Positions 1 to 7,268 of a DNA stretch of 27,550 nucleotides are shown one piece after another (position 1 is the stretch's first letter; each line of letters begins with the position of its first letter). The stretch is taken from the NCBI GenBank assembly GCA_041658465.1, contig JBBAAC010000005.1:1-27550 (forward strand). The letters are read 5' to 3'. The notes below the pieces were generated by a model. That model worked only from the letters and a program-made list of their open reading frames with translations, was not told the origin of the DNA and did no database searches. The translations under genes and the position numbers were made by a program. The DNA comes from JAJZQH01 sp041658465 (GTDB taxonomy: Bacteria > UBA10199 > 2-02-FULL-44-16 > JAAZCA01).

Positions 1-435
1 GACTATCTCTTCAAAGAGCTCAAGTTTCTTAAAGCCCTCCGGCGATTCCTGTACGTGCTCAAACGTTCGCAGCGCGCCCTTGATCATCGAAAGATCCGAG
101 CCCTTGGACTCTGAATCATCTTTAGCGATCGCCGGTTCTGCAAAGAGGTCGGCTCGGAGCAGTTCCTTGTAAACGATATCCGTGCCCTTCAATTCATAGT
201 AGCGGTATTCTCCCTCGCTCTCAACGATTGCGCGATTTCCCTGGATCATCACCTGCGACCCGTCCGGTTCCTGCACGTGAAAGGTCACTTCCTCGACATG
301 GCCCGATGGATCGAGGCAGACGGTCAGGGTCTCAGGGCCTGATTCACCGATCCTGCGGAACATCATCGTCGAATCTCCGGGCTCCCCCTGGTCGTGGACG
401 AAATTCTCCAGGCGCTTCATGGAGTCTATGCTCAT
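1..435 (-). CDS. Unrecognised protein, 3' end cut by window edge
   Basis: The frame is open from an ATG at 435-433 to base 1, giving the first 145 residues with no stop. The start follows a strong purine-rich ribosome binding site (GAGGGGAGGGGAT) placed directly before the ATG. The protein begins MSIDSMKRLENFVHDQGEPG, has no signal peptide or membrane segment, and is acidic and soluble in character. A stretch around residues 35-85 (CLDPSGHVEEVTFHVQEPDG, then an IVESEGEYRYYEL segment) reads like a small beta-rich domain. I do not recognise the family. It is the last visible gene of the minus-strand run after thiD, from which it is separated by about 129 bases, so co-transcription is possible. 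The codon use matches that of its neighbours, which supports it being real. Confidence 0.7.
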   Translation of the reverse strand, partial: MSIDSMKRLENFVHDQGEPGDSTMMFRRIGESGPETLTVCLDPSGHVEEVTFHVQEPDGSQVMIQGNRAIVESEGEYRYYELKGTDIVYKELLRADLFAEPAIAKDDSESKGSDLSMIKGALRTFEHVQESPEGFKKLELFEEIV

Positions 436-564
436 ATCCCCTCCCCTCTGGGCTACCACCCCCATTTAAGAGCAAGATGCATGCCAGCTCAAATGGGCCG
501 CAAAGGGTCGTTGAAGCCGATTTTCGATGGGAGTTTTACCCTCGACCGACGGAATTGTGACAGG

Positions 565-1338
565 TTATTGCTGGGCCTTCTCGATGTACCAGACAAGATA
601 ATCTTTTGCGCGCGAGATCGCCGTGGCCAGCGATTCGCCCTTTGCCAGGTGCGCGGCAATGGCGGACGCAAAGCGGCAGCCCGTGCCCCGCGGCGATTTG
701 CCGGTAATGCGCTGCGCAGTGAAGGAGTGATATTTCTCGCCGTCGAAGAGCACGTCGACGGCGTCGCCCGCCAGATGCCCGCCCTTTACGATGACCGCGA
801 GCGGCTTTGTGATCCCTTCCCGCAGGCGGATGGTCTCCCGGTGTATGATCTCCGCCGCCTTCTGCATGGTGTCCAGCCCGGCCACCTGCATGCCCGCAAG
901 CGCCGAGGCCTCCGGGATATTGGGAGTGATCACCGTGGCCAGCGTCAGCAACTGCTGCCTGTAGAACGGGAGCGCATCTGCCTCCAGAAGAGAGGTCCCT
1001 GACGAGGAATGAAGCACGGGATCGACCACCACGTGCGGCGCATCGACGCGTTTCAGAAACCAGGCGATGGCCCGAACGTTGGCCTTTGTCGCCACCATGC
1101 CTATCTTGACCGCGGCCAGCTCCCTGCCCTTGCAGGCCGTGGAGAGCTGTTGCGTCAGCACGTCGGCTGGCGTGGGATGGATCGAGAGCGCGTGCTCGTC
1201 GTCATGGGCCGTGATAGCCGTGATCGCGGAGATACCCTCGACGCCCAGATCGGCAAACGTGCGGAGGTCCGCCTGAACGCCGGCCCCGCCGGAAGGGTCG
1301 GAGCCGGCAATCGCTAGAACCACTCTCTTTGAAGTCAT
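565..1338 (-). CDS. thiD: Hydroxymethylpyrimidine/phosphomethylpyrimidine kinase
   Basis: ThiD phosphorylates HMP and HMP-phosphate to HMP-pyrophosphate in the cytoplasm, the pyrimidine branch of thiamine synthesis. The 257-residue length is normal for the family. The ribokinase-fold signatures are visible: AIAGSDPSGGAGVQADLRTF at residues 9-28, AVKIGMV near 76, a VVDPV strand near 103, TPNIPEA near 136 and the nucleotide-binding GTGC near 218-221 followed by an alanine-rich helix. The usual DPVMVATSG loop reads DPVLHSSSG here, a mild variation. A GTGAGG sequence precedes the ATG. The gene follows thiE on the same strand, with a family 1 palindromic repeat between them. The supply of ThiD product to ThiE makes co-transcription sensible. 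Identification is secure by motif content. Confidence 0.93.
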   Translation of the reverse strand: MTSKRVVLAIAGSDPSGGAGVQADLRTFADLGVEGISAITAITAHDDEHALSIHPTPADVLTQQLSTACKGRELAAVKIGMVATKANVRAIAWFLKRVDAPHVVVDPVLHSSSGTSLLEADALPFYRQQLLTLATVITPNIPEASALAGMQVAGLDTMQKAAEIIHRETIRLREGITKPLAVIVKGGHLAGDAVDVLFDGEKYHSFTAQRITGKSPRGTGCRFASAIAAHLAKGESLATAISRAKDYLVWYIEKAQQ

Positions 1339-1357
1339 GCGCGCCTCACGAGAACCA

Positions 1358-1443
1358 GGATCTACCCCACCCTGACCCTCCCCTTACAAAGGGGAGGGAA
1401 TGATTCCCCTCCTTTGTAAGGAGGGGCTAGGGGAGGTAGATCC
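1358..1443. repeat. Family 1 palindromic repeat, two units head-to-head
   Basis: Two inverted units sit back to back: a forward unit (GGATCTACC end at the left, hairpin core CTCCCCTTACAAAGGGGAG) and a reverse unit ending in GGTAGATCC at the right. The whole element is therefore an imperfect palindrome of about 86 bases with a smaller hairpin in each half. The thiE stop codon (1386-1384) lies inside it, so the last residues of ThiE are repeat-encoded. Related copies are at 3330-3372, 13119-13203, 15269-15352 and 21806-21919. Confidence 0.9.
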
Positions 1444-2127
1444 TTGAGCTATTTCCTTCACAAACCATCTCGCTTCCGCGACAACGTCCGGTGCCTCAGC
1501 CAGGGCGCTTATCATCGCGACCGTCTTTGCGCCAGCCTCGACTACATCCCGAATATTCGCCCTGCCTATGCCGCCTATCGCTACGACGGGCACGCCGAGC
1601 GAGCGCGCGACCAGGGCGAGTTTTTCAAGCCCCTGCACCGGATGTCCGGGCCCCTTGGTCTTCGTCTGGAATATCGCGCCAAACGCGACGTAATCGGCGC
1701 CCTGCCGCTCAGCCGTCGCGGCCTCTTCCAATGAATGCGCGGAGTACCCGATGAGCAGGCGATCGCCCGTGCGCCTTCGTATTGAAGCGACGGGCTCGTC
1801 GTTCTCTCCCACATGCACGCCATCGGCACCGCTCTCAATCGCGAGATCCACGTGATCATTGATGATGAATGTGAAGTCAAACTCGCGCTTCAATTTCATG
1901 ATTTCGCGCGCAATATTTTTGATCTCGTCATATCCCGCCTGTCCCGCCTGATTCGCCTTCATGCGCAGTTGGATGAGTCTGCACCCGCCCTCCAATACGT
2001 TGCGCGCGAATTGCGGGAGCCGATCGACCGCACAGAAGCCACTGTCCGCTATGGCGTAGAGGCCGGAAATCAACTGCGTACGATCGTTCGATCGTTCGAT
2101 CGTGCGTTCGTTAAAACCGTTTTTCAT
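1384..2127 (-). CDS. thiE: Thiamine-phosphate synthase with repeat-encoded C-terminus
   Basis: ThiE couples HMP-pyrophosphate with thiazole phosphate to give thiamine phosphate. The TIM-barrel signatures are present in order: GLYAIAD near residue 22, RLIQLRMK, FIINDHVDLAIESGADGVHV, IGYSAHSLEEA, GADYVAFGAIFQTKTKGP and VVAIGGIGRANI. The protein has 247 residues, longer than usual. About 20 residues precede the first barrel strand, and the last 19 residues (STSPSPSLQRRGIIPSPL preceded by G) are translated from the palindromic repeat, with the stop codon inside it. The ATG overlaps the end of the upstream Fis-type gene by 17 bases, and AAAGGG lies upstream of it. The 5' coding end contains CGATCGTT units in tandem. 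Function is confident. The exact start is less certain, since the N-terminal extension is low in family-like sequence. Confidence 0.92.
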   Translation of the reverse strand: MKNGFNERTIERSNDRTQLISGLYAIADSGFCAVDRLPQFARNVLEGGCRLIQLRMKANQAGQAGYDEIKNIAREIMKLKREFDFTFIINDHVDLAIESGADGVHVGENDEPVASIRRRTGDRLLIGYSAHSLEEAATAERQGADYVAFGAIFQTKTKGPGHPVQGLEKLALVARSLGVPVVAIGGIGRANIRDVVEAGAKTVAMISALAEAPDVVAEARWFVKEIAQGSTSPSPSLQRRGIIPSPL

Positions 2128-2172
2128 AATGTGTGGGCCCTTTTCCCGCCATGGTTTTACGATCGAACGATC
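2083..2172. repeat. CGATCGTT tandem units and an inverted copy over the thiE start
   Basis: About three 8-base CGATCGTT units lie at roughly 2080-2112 inside the thiE 5' coding end. The inverted form CGATCGAACGATCG lies at about 2159-2172, inside the 3' end of the upstream Fis-type gene. The two arms can pair in mRNA around the thiE start and its ribosome binding site. Because the unit is 8 bases, gain or loss of one would shift the thiE frame. Confidence 0.7.
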
Positions 2173-2680
2173 GCACCAAAGGTATACCCAAGTCTTTCAT
2201 TTTGCGGCGCAGCGTGTTGCGATTTATGCCCAAGGCGCGCGCGGCCTTCAGCTGATTGCCACCTGCCCACGCCAGGCATTGCTCGATCAGGGGCCGCTCG
2301 ACCTGCGCGAGCACCGCATCGTAGACCCCTTGCACCTCCACGCGGCCGAGCCGCTCGAAAAAGTGCGCAACCTTGTGCCGAACCGCCTCTTCGAGGGAAA
2401 GCGAGTCAAAGCTCGATTGGGCGAACGCCTCGTGGTCCAGCCGATTTCGCGGCGGAAAGTGCGATGCCTCGATCACGCTGCCCGGCGCTGCGAGCGTTGC
2501 ATAATATACGAGCTGGCGCATCTCTGCAGCGTCGTCCTCCCAGCGCCGCCGGCCGATCCACTCTCGGGCCCCCTTGCCAAAGGCCTTCTCCGGCAGATCC
2601 AGGCGCTGACAGCACTCGCGCAAAAGCTCCTCCGCCCGCCTCTGGACCTCTCTGCGCTTGAGCCACTGAATAACAGGCAT
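2111..2680 (-). CDS. Fis-type regulator with NtrC lid-like N-terminus, no ATPase core
   Basis: The 189-residue protein ends in a clear Fis-type DNA-binding unit. Residues about 96-166 match the Fis layout, with VYDAVLAQVERPLIEQ at 119-134 and the helix-turn-helix GNQLKAARALGINRNTLRRK at 141-160. Residues about 15-77 resemble the C-terminal lid of sigma-54 activator AAA+ domains (the ARE...MRQLVYYATLAAPGSVIEASHFP pattern, like the WPGNVREL...I...DLP region). The Walker A, Walker B and GAFTGA segments and any receiver domain are absent, and an in-frame stop precedes the ATG, so it cannot drive sigma-54 open-complex formation by itself. It probably binds DNA as a dimer. It is first in the run with thiE and thiD, overlapping thiE by 17 bases. 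It may be a decayed activator or a genuine stand-alone regulator. Confidence 0.8.
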   Translation of the reverse strand: MPVIQWLKRREVQRRAEELLRECCQRLDLPEKAFGKGAREWIGRRRWEDDAAEMRQLVYYATLAAPGSVIEASHFPPRNRLDHEAFAQSSFDSLSLEEAVRHKVAHFFERLGRVEVQGVYDAVLAQVERPLIEQCLAWAGGNQLKAARALGINRNTLRRKMKDLGIPLVRSFDRKTMAGKGPTHYEKRF

Positions 2681-2735
2681 ATTTTGCTCAAATAGTCGTT
2701 GCTAAGGGTCATTGCAAGGCAGAACAGGATGTGGA

Positions 2736-4229
2736 ATGCAGCATGTATACATTATGTCTTGGACTCTAAAAAAACATCTGCAGAACATACTCGCACGCGA
2801 GCAGGGCGCAGTCATGAAGGACTGGGGCGGCAAGGCGTCGGTGGCGCTCGTTTATCCCAATACCTACCGCGTCGGGATGGGCAACCTGGCTATCCATTCG
2901 ATCTACCGCATGCTCAATTCAAGGTCGGGCATCGTCTGCGAGCGCGCGTTTCTTCCGGATAAACGGGAGATGCGCGAACATATGCGGATGGGCGCTCCCG
3001 TGCTCTCAATCGAGTCCCAGCGGCCGCTCTCGGATTTTGACTGGGTCGCCGTCAGCGTCTCTTTTGAAAACGATTATCTCAATATACTGCCGATGCTCGA
3101 GATGTGCCGAATTCCCCATATGTCGGATGAACGCGGAGAGGGGATGCCTCTCATCATCGCGGGCGGCGCCGCGCCTACGCTCAACCCCTGGCCCATGAGC
3201 CGCATCGCGGATGCGGTCGTCATGGGCGAGATGGAGGCGTATGCCGCGGACCTCATCCCGCTCATCGAGTCGCGGGCGGGAAGGGCCGATGCGCTGGCGG
3301 AGCTCGGCGCAATGAACGGCGTGCTGGCGGGATCTACCCCTCCTTACCTCCCCTTACAAAGGGGAGGAATTATCAAGGCACTGAGACCGCGCCACGTGGC
3401 GGACCTGGATTCGATAAAGACGCAGACAGTTATCTACGCGCGCGACGTCGAGTTCGGCGACATGCACCTCATCGAAGTCGAACGCGGCTGCCCCAGGCGC
3501 TGCAGCTTCTGCGCCACACCAGTGATCTACGGAGGTCACAGGCGCCGCAGCGCCGCGGCAGTCATCGCGATGGTCGATGAGGGACTGGCCCATCGAAAAA
3601 AATTCGGGCTCATCGGCGCAGACATCCTCTCGCACCCGCAGTTTGTCGAAATAGCGGAGGCGATTCATGCGCGAGGCGCGACCTTCTCGCCCTCTTCCGT
3701 GCGCGCCGACGCGATCGACGACTCGCGCGCAAGATTGCTCGCAGCGTCCAGCCACAGATCGGTAGCGCTCGGAGTGGAGGCGGGCTCGGAGCGGCTCCGA
3801 AAAGAGCTCAGCAAGGGACTCACCGATGAGCGGCTCCTGTCTGCGGTCGCGACGCTAGCAAGGGCAGGCATCACCAGGCTTCGCCTCTATTTCATGCTCG
3901 GCCTGCCAGGCGAGACGGACGAGGACGTCGCGGCGATCACGGAGCTCGCCTGCCGCGTGCGCGACGAGCTGCGAGCGGCAGCGCCGAAATCCGCGCGGAC
4001 CACCGCCGTGGATCTCACCGTGACGCCGTTCGTGCCGAAGCCCTCGACCCCCCTTGCCGGGGGACCGTTCGCCGGCGAGCCCGAGCTGAAGCGCAGGGTC
4101 AAGGAGATCCGTCGCGCCGTGGGCAAGTCAAAGGGGCTCACTGCCCGATTCGACTCGATCAATGAGGCAAGGATCGAGTGGCTCCTCGCCAACGGCGGTG
4201 CGGATGCGATCGAGCTCATCACGGATTGA
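2736..4229 (+). CDS. Radical SAM protein with B12-binding-like N-terminus
   Basis: The 497-residue protein belongs to the B12-binding-like/radical SAM architecture (relative of the TIGR03960-type proteins). The N-terminal part (about 30-190) contains VALVYPNTYRVGMGNLAIHS and AGGAAPTLNP. The radical SAM cluster motif is C252-x3-C256-x2-C259 (RGCPRRCSFC), followed by barrel signatures GVEAGSERLR and YFMLGLPGETDED. The substrate is not deducible. ATG 2736 has AGGA six bases upstream; a TTG at 2712 and an ATG at 2754 are alternatives. Residues 199-214 (GSTPPYLPLQRGGII region) are encoded by an in-frame palindromic repeat in the linker between the two domains. The gene is divergent from the Fis-type gene, with only about 55 bases between them, so promoters must overlap. 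Confidence 0.85.
   Translation: MQHVYIMSWTLKKHLQNILAREQGAVMKDWGGKASVALVYPNTYRVGMGNLAIHSIYRMLNSRSGIVCERAFLPDKREMREHMRMGAPVLSIESQRPLSDFDWVAVSVSFENDYLNILPMLEMCRIPHMSDERGEGMPLIIAGGAAPTLNPWPMSRIADAVVMGEMEAYAADLIPLIESRAGRADALAELGAMNGVLAGSTPPYLPLQRGGIIKALRPRHVADLDSIKTQTVIYARDVEFGDMHLIEVERGCPRRCSFCATPVIYGGHRRRSAAAVIAMVDEGLAHRKKFGLIGADILSHPQFVEIAEAIHARGATFSPSSVRADAIDDSRARLLAASSHRSVALGVEAGSERLRKELSKGLTDERLLSAVATLARAGITRLRLYFMLGLPGETDEDVAAITELACRVRDELRAAAPKSARTTAVDLTVTPFVPKPSTPLAGGPFAGEPELKRRVKEIRRAVGKSKGLTARFDSINEARIEWLLANGGADAIELITD
3330..3372 (+). repeat. Family 1 palindromic repeat, single unit in frame within a gene
   Basis: One forward unit, GGATCTACCCC at the left and the hairpin core CTCCCCTTACAAAGGGGAG at 3349-3367, lies in frame inside the radical SAM gene. 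It adds about 14 residues between the N-terminal domain and the cluster domain without a stop. The reading frame used (TCT ACC CCT ... CTC CCC TTA CAA AGG GGA) is also the one used where the thiE tail crosses a unit (STPPYLPLQRGG compared with STSPSPSLQRRG). Confidence 0.88.
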
Positions 4230-4263
4230 CGCATCAATGCCCCGATGCTACATGGCCCCGCTC

Positions 4264-6186
4264 ATGAAACTATTCTTCAAAGCTGCCGCATTATCCATCG
4301 CTTTGCTCTTCGCATCTGGTGCCTCCGCGGCGGATGCGGGCCATATGGCAAAGATCAACGACGTCTACGTCATCCACCTCATTCTCGACGGCACGAATCT
4401 CGACGCGTTCGACAAGGCGATGGCCGAAGGGCGTATGCCGACGATCAAAAAGCGCTTCGTAGATAACGGCGCGTCTTTTTCGCTGGCCACATCGGTCTTC
4501 CCCTCCACCTCCACCTGCGCCTATCAGGCCTTTACGACTGGGCTTTTGCCGGGCCACGCGGGCATCCCGCACCTGGAGCGCTTCGACCGCGAGCATGAAA
4601 AGGTCGTGGGTTACCTCACGACCAGCGGCTTCAAGATGCTCAACACGGACCTGATAAACCTGCGGGCGCTCACAAATCCGGACGTCGTTCAGATCGAGCC
4701 TCCCACCACGATGTTCGAACTCCTCCAGGGCTACCCAACGGCGGCCATCTATTCATCGTTCTCCCGCGGGGCATCTGAAAGACACCCGAAGATAGCGCCG
4801 ATCGCAGCGCTCTGGTCCACTTATGTAACCGACAGGCAGGAGAACGTCGACGTGCTGGCGCTCAAGCGCGTGAAGGCGCTCTTCGAGAAGCGACCCTCGC
4901 GAATCCCCCGCTATACGCTGGTCGGTCTCTATTCTTCCGACATCATGGGCCACAAGCACGGGCCGCAGAGCCCGGAGGTCGCGGATGTCCTGCATCAGTT
5001 CGACCTCTTCATGCGGGAATTCCTGGCGCTGCTCGAGAAACAGGGGATCGTTGACAAGACATACATCATCGTATCCGCGGATCACGGAATGCACGACACG
5101 GGCAAGCTCTTTTACTTCCAGGAGGAACTGGAAAAGGCCGGCATCCATGTCAAGCCGCACAGCCCGAAGGACCGCGACTACACGCTCTACGCGGCAAATC
5201 GCGGCGTGATCTCCTCGCATATCTATGTGCGGCATGACGGCGGCTTTGCCCCGATCGACGATCCGGAGATTTTGCGGAAGTTCCCCACAAATGATGGCGG
5301 CTCGATCGATCTCATCGATTTCATCAAGCGGCTGGAGGCGACGGAACTGGTAGTTGTGCGGGCCGGCGAGCGCAGGGCGCGGATATTCGACCGCGATGGC
5401 GCATGGGCAGACGTCGCCTGCTACACGATCGAGCAGAGAGACTACTGCAGCTATCAAACCAAAGGCGGCGATCCGCTGGGCTACAGGGCGAATCATGCGC
5501 CTGCAAAACTCCTGGACGGGCAACCGCATTCCATTTTCGCATGGCGCGATGCCACGGCCGGGATGCCCTACCCCGACGCGGTAGTCGAACTCTCGCAGAT
5601 CTTTCACGACGGCCGCTCGGGCGATATTTTCATCACGACGCGCGGGCACTACGGCTTCAGGAAGGTCAAGGCCGGCAACCACGGAGGGGCGGACGCGGGC
5701 GACATGCGAGTGCCGCTCTTGATCGCTGGACCGACCGTATCGCCGGGCGCATATGGAACCGCTCGCCCGGTGGACCTCTACCCCATGGTACTCGGCTGGT
5801 TCGGCATCTCCGTGCCGCCTGCGAATTACGACGGAATGGATCCATTCGTGAAATTTGGCGGCGACGATCCGGATTCCCAGAGGCTGGCCCTGCTGGAGCA
5901 GATGTTCGACGGGAATACGCCTCATGTGAATCGCGCGGAATTCGGCAGGCTGAAGACGCTCGCGTTGCAGGAGGCCGCGCGCCGCAAAGAGCTCGTGCAG
6001 AAGCTGGAAGCGCTGCTGGGACGGCTCGATGCGCAGAAGAATTCCAAGGATGCGCCAGAGGTTGCGCCTCCGGGCTATCTTGACGATCACATCGCCATAG
6101 TGCAGAGGACTCTCGCGTGGGCGAAGGGAGGCCTCGATCGCATGGAGGATATCGAGTCCACGCTCTCGGGAAAATCATCCAAATGA
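4264..6186 (+). CDS. Exported alkaline-phosphatase-superfamily phosphodiesterase
   Basis: This 640-residue protein carries a signal peptide (MKLFFKAAALSIALLFASG, cleavage after ASA near 22), so it acts in the periplasm or outside. Its sequence follows the type I phosphodiesterase/nucleotide pyrophosphatase pattern: metal ligand in ILDG (D42-G43), a nucleophile region STSTCAYQAFTTGLLPGHAG at about 81-99, GHKHGP at 229-234, SADHGM at 271-276 with D273 and H274 as metal ligands, and NHGG at 472-475. The C-terminal 100 residues are helical and probably coiled. The substrate is unknown. I chose ATG 4264 because it gives a compact signal peptide; ATG 4252 is an alternative, and neither has a clear ribosome binding site. 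The gene starts 34 bases after the radical SAM gene and overlaps the next gene by four bases (ATGA). Confidence 0.85.
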   Translation: MKLFFKAAALSIALLFASGASAADAGHMAKINDVYVIHLILDGTNLDAFDKAMAEGRMPTIKKRFVDNGASFSLATSVFPSTSTCAYQAFTTGLLPGHAGIPHLERFDREHEKVVGYLTTSGFKMLNTDLINLRALTNPDVVQIEPPTTMFELLQGYPTAAIYSSFSRGASERHPKIAPIAALWSTYVTDRQENVDVLALKRVKALFEKRPSRIPRYTLVGLYSSDIMGHKHGPQSPEVADVLHQFDLFMREFLALLEKQGIVDKTYIIVSADHGMHDTGKLFYFQEELEKAGIHVKPHSPKDRDYTLYAANRGVISSHIYVRHDGGFAPIDDPEILRKFPTNDGGSIDLIDFIKRLEATELVVVRAGERRARIFDRDGAWADVACYTIEQRDYCSYQTKGGDPLGYRANHAPAKLLDGQPHSIFAWRDATAGMPYPDAVVELSQIFHDGRSGDIFITTRGHYGFRKVKAGNHGGADAGDMRVPLLIAGPTVSPGAYGTARPVDLYPMVLGWFGISVPPANYDGMDPFVKFGGDDPDSQRLALLEQMFDGNTPHVNRAEFGRLKTLALQEAARRKELVQKLEALLGRLDAQKNSKDAPEVAPPGYLDDHIAIVQRTLAWAKGGLDRMEDIESTLSGKSSK

Positions 6187-6650
6187 TCAAATTTTTCTTC
6201 AACCGATTCAGCAGGGCCGTGACAGCCATGGAGATCGCCGGCGCACTCCTACTGTCGCTGGCGGCGCTGCGTTCCATTTTGATGGGCACAAGCGTCGCGC
6301 AGGGAATCCTGCTCTCGGTCGTTGCGGCGCTGTACGCATTCATTCGCCTCTGCACGAGCGTGCGCTGGTACAGGGATGCGCCCCGATATTCCGGCATAGA
6401 ACTGCAGTTTCGCAAGGCGATCGTGCCGACCAGCTATGTAATGGCCATCTTTCTGGCCTGGTTCGCAGCCAGCCCATCCGCAGCGCCGCTCGCCATCGCG
6501 GCATTCATGCTCGCCGTGGTCGCACATGTTAATGTCATCCTGCTCTACTTGCGCAGCCGGGATAACGACCGGACGCCGGTCAACTTCTATTCCAGCGGCG
6601 CTTTCTTGAACAGCCTAAATGACGCACCGATATTGCGGCAAGCCCTTTAA
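6183..6650 (+). CDS. Small multi-pass membrane protein, unknown function
   Basis: The protein has 155 residues and starts in an ATGA overlap with the preceding phosphodiesterase, so the two are translationally coupled. It shows four likely membrane helices: about 15-35 (MEIAGALLLSLAALRSILMG), 38-57, 82-97 and 100-122. The N-terminus is basic (IKFFFNRFSR) and the C-terminal tail is polar. I do not recognise the family. The coupling suggests it works with the exported phosphodiesterase, for example in envelope lipid or phosphate-ester processing, but that is inference from position only. The frame is open further upstream, but that part lies inside the upstream gene, and the ATGA start is more credible. 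Confidence 0.75.
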   Translation: MIKFFFNRFSRAVTAMEIAGALLLSLAALRSILMGTSVAQGILLSVVAALYAFIRLCTSVRWYRDAPRYSGIELQFRKAIVPTSYVMAIFLAWFAASPSAAPLAIAAFMLAVVAHVNVILLYLRSRDNDRTPVNFYSSGAFLNSLNDAPILRQAL

Positions 6651-6710
6651 AGCCGTTTGTAAGGCTCGATCTGCGTTTTGTCTCTAGACATCCATGACGC
6701 GGGCTGATAA

Positions 6711-6860
6711 ATGAGGCACATGCCAACTTGGAGCGAATTTGCCGGCGGTTTCGGGCTCAAAGAAGCGCTGCTCCTCATCTTCGTCGTCGTCGTCATCGTG
6801 ATGGCGCGAGAGGAGAGGCGTATTTTCCGGAGGGGGAAGAATGACAGGCAAGAGATCTGA
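6711..6860 (+). CDS. Possible 49-residue single-span membrane protein
   Basis: A short frame starts ATG AGG CAC ATG and encodes a protein with one strongly hydrophobic helix (ALLLIFVVVVIVMA) followed by a very basic segment (REERRIFRRGKNDRQ). The layout is what a small bitopic membrane protein looks like, with the basic end expected in the cytoplasm. A second in-frame ATG at 6720 is an alternative start. No strong ribosome binding site is visible. It overlaps the next gene by 20 bases in another frame, and its end carries that gene's ribosome binding site. It resembles TatA only superficially: there is no amphipathic helix. This could also be leader sequence that happens to be open, so confidence is limited. 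Confidence 0.45.
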   Translation: MRHMPTWSEFAGGFGLKEALLLIFVVVVIVMAREERRIFRRGKNDRQEI

Positions 6861-7236
6861 ATGCAGGTGCCGTGGGCACGCTCCAGATGTCGACGAGACA
6901 AAGGAACACATCTTCGCGGCAGGCCGGGAGCTCCTGCTCGCGGCCCGCGGCGCGCTCCGTTTCTGCAAGGAATACGCGGATGCTACGGCATCGCCCGCCA
7001 CCCGCGTCCAGCTGATCAAATTCTTCGGCAAGGCGATATCCGTAGCGGACGAACTGAGCCGTGGCCTCGTCTCCGCATCGGCCGTCACGCACAAGGCGCG
7101 CAGCGTCGCTGCGCCGTTCTTCGAGGCGATGGGCAAAGAGATGAGGGCCGAGGAACACGAGAAAAGCGCCGCACGTCCGGCGCCCAGGTCGGCGAAGGCA
7201 AGGCGCGCGGCGAGGCCAAAGGCAAAGCGCCGCTAG
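6841..7236 (+). CDS. Phasin-like helical protein with basic, alanine-rich tail
   Basis: The 131-residue protein starts after a strong site (GGAGGGGGAAGA). The first residues contain a CxC pair (SECRCRGH). Residues 18-100 are predicted helical and alanine-rich, and the last 25 are dominated by Ala, Arg, Lys and Pro (PRSAKARRAARPKAKRR), like histone H1-type or PhaF-type tails that bind DNA. It lies immediately upstream of a PHA-accumulation regulator. Known PhaF/PhaI-type phasins combine a helical granule-binding part with a basic repeat tail, so a granule-associated role is a reasonable inference, not a demonstrated one. No PHA synthase or depolymerase is in this window. Confidence 0.6.
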   Translation: MTGKRSECRCRGHAPDVDETKEHIFAAGRELLLAARGALRFCKEYADATASPATRVQLIKFFGKAISVADELSRGLVSASAVTHKARSVAAPFFEAMGKEMRAEEHEKSAARPAPRSAKARRAARPKAKRR

Positions 7237-7268
7237 GAAGCTCTAGGTTCTCCTCAAGTGGAGGATGT

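Noticed and set aside
2681..2735. Possible TPP riboswitch before the thiamine genes
   Set aside because: The spacer is too short, and no CTGAGA or other thi-box signature is visible here or before thiE.
4047..4070. Hairpin CCCCC/GGGGG inside the radical SAM gene, considered as a second repeat insertion
   Set aside because: The stem is short, the encoded residues fall in a normal variable loop, and no second copy was seen in the window.
4753..6090. Long open frame on the minus strand (445 codons)
   Set aside because: It is antisense to the phosphodiesterase, whose motifs and signal peptide are clear; long antisense frames are expected in GC-rich genes.
6711..6860. TatA-like protein
   Set aside because: There is a membrane helix, but the amphipathic helix and hinge expected after it are missing, and the tail is uniformly basic.
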